NCBI GenBank assembly: GCA_016869675.1
Contig: VGDP01000019.1
Coordinates: 1-59,277, forward strand
Reading direction: 5' to 3'
Length of the DNA stretch: 59,277 bases
DNA from: Alphaproteobacteria bacterium
Lineage (GTDB): Bacteria > Pseudomonadota > Alphaproteobacteria > SP197
Shown: positions 59,166 through 59,277 of the stretch, piece after piece
How positions within the stretch are numbered: the stretch's first letter is position 1
How the letters are laid out: every line of letters starts with the position of its first letter
Notes under the pieces: generated by a model
The model's input: only the letters and a program-made list of their open reading frames with translations
What the model was told of the DNA's origin: nothing
Databases searched by the model: none
Position numbers and translations under genes: made by a program

Positions 59166-59277
59166 TCAGAACCCGTTTGCCCATTCGCGGGGTCCGATGG
59201 ACATGAATTGCCAGGGTTGATCGACGAGGTTGTTCCAGGCTTGGCAGCAGAGATCGACGATGTCCTCGGCGGATTTG
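59166..59277 (-). mobile_element. IS630-family transposase, C-terminal end (partial)
   Basis: The last 37 codons of a transposase enter from the right edge: SAEDIVDLCCQAWNNLVDQP, then FMSIGPREWANGF and a TGA. The pattern DIVD-CC-AW followed by SIG-REWA is the usual end of IS630 (DDE) transposases. The frame is open to the edge. An IS630 terminal repeat is expected just past the stop; the TA at 59147-59148 followed by ATACC is a candidate for the element end, since IS630 inserts at TA. Whether the rest is intact cannot be seen. Confidence 0.75.

Noticed and set aside
1-59277. CRISPR array, tRNA or rRNA genes
   Set aside because: No regularly spaced direct repeats and no cloverleaf or rRNA sequence were seen on reading the intergenic stretches; a covariance search would be needed to exclude a tRNA fully.

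Overview
The window is very G+C-rich (by eye about 70%) and reads as a free-standing chromosomal segment of an alphaproteobacterium, probably of Rhodospirillales/Geminicoccales type. The taxonomic call rests on protein style and context only: an aerobic-style cob gene set with CobN, CobW and CobO, polyhydroxybutyrate genes (bdhA, two phasins), hopanoid genes (hpnM, hpnH), a Flp pilin, and two TTAA-N7-TTAA boxes that look like CtrA sites.

Layout. 0-5.6 kb: an exported protein of unknown function, a lone Flp pilin, a glycosyltransferase-cupin pair and a MotA-MotB stator pair. 5.7-10.4 kb: a three-subunit molybdenum hydroxylase followed by a MoaD/ThiS-like carrier and a YqeC-like accessory protein. 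10.5-13.2 kb: an outer-membrane barrel, an SDR, an IF-1 with an added tail, and a frameshifted DUF1203 gene. 13.3-36.3 kb: a nearly complete and fully intact cobalamin region (cobB, cobA, cbiD, cobK, cobM, a cbiG-cobJ fusion, cobI, cobL, cobH, cbiX, cobD, cobQ, cobO, cobN, cobW, cobP, a cobC-type phosphatase, cobS, cobT). A clear cobalamin riboswitch leads a seven-gene operon, cobP to cobQ, which also carries a CPBP membrane protein and a SYLF lipid-binding protein. 36.3-59.3 kb: a mixed region where intact genes (M24 peptidase, a D-amino-acid gene pair, RNA methyltransferase, ATP-grasp enzyme, photolyase, ABC-2 permease, 2OG oxygenase, phasins, patatin, bdhA, pepA, aldolase) alternate with at least nine broken, truncated or chimeric genes. 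It ends in a 151-bp IS21-type miniature element with a 6-bp target duplication and the tail of an IS630 transposase.

How the parts work together. The cob genes take uroporphyrinogen III through corrin ring synthesis, amidation, adenosylation and nucleotide-loop assembly. They mix cobalt-early markers (CbiX, CbiD, CbiG) with cobalt-late ones (CobN). Precorrin-3B synthase (CobG/CobZ) and the CobS/CobT chelatase partners of CobN are not in this window. The bdhA-patatin-cyclase-phasin-phasin string looks like a polyhydroxybutyrate unit whose cyclase has died.

The strongest overall signal is contrast: about 23 kb of cobalamin genes without a visible lesion beside about 23 kb full of nonsense codons, indels and deletion junctions. 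That suggests ongoing gene loss with selection to keep B12 synthesis. Some lesions lie in homopolymers and could be sequencing errors; the in-frame stops and deletion chimeras are harder to explain that way.
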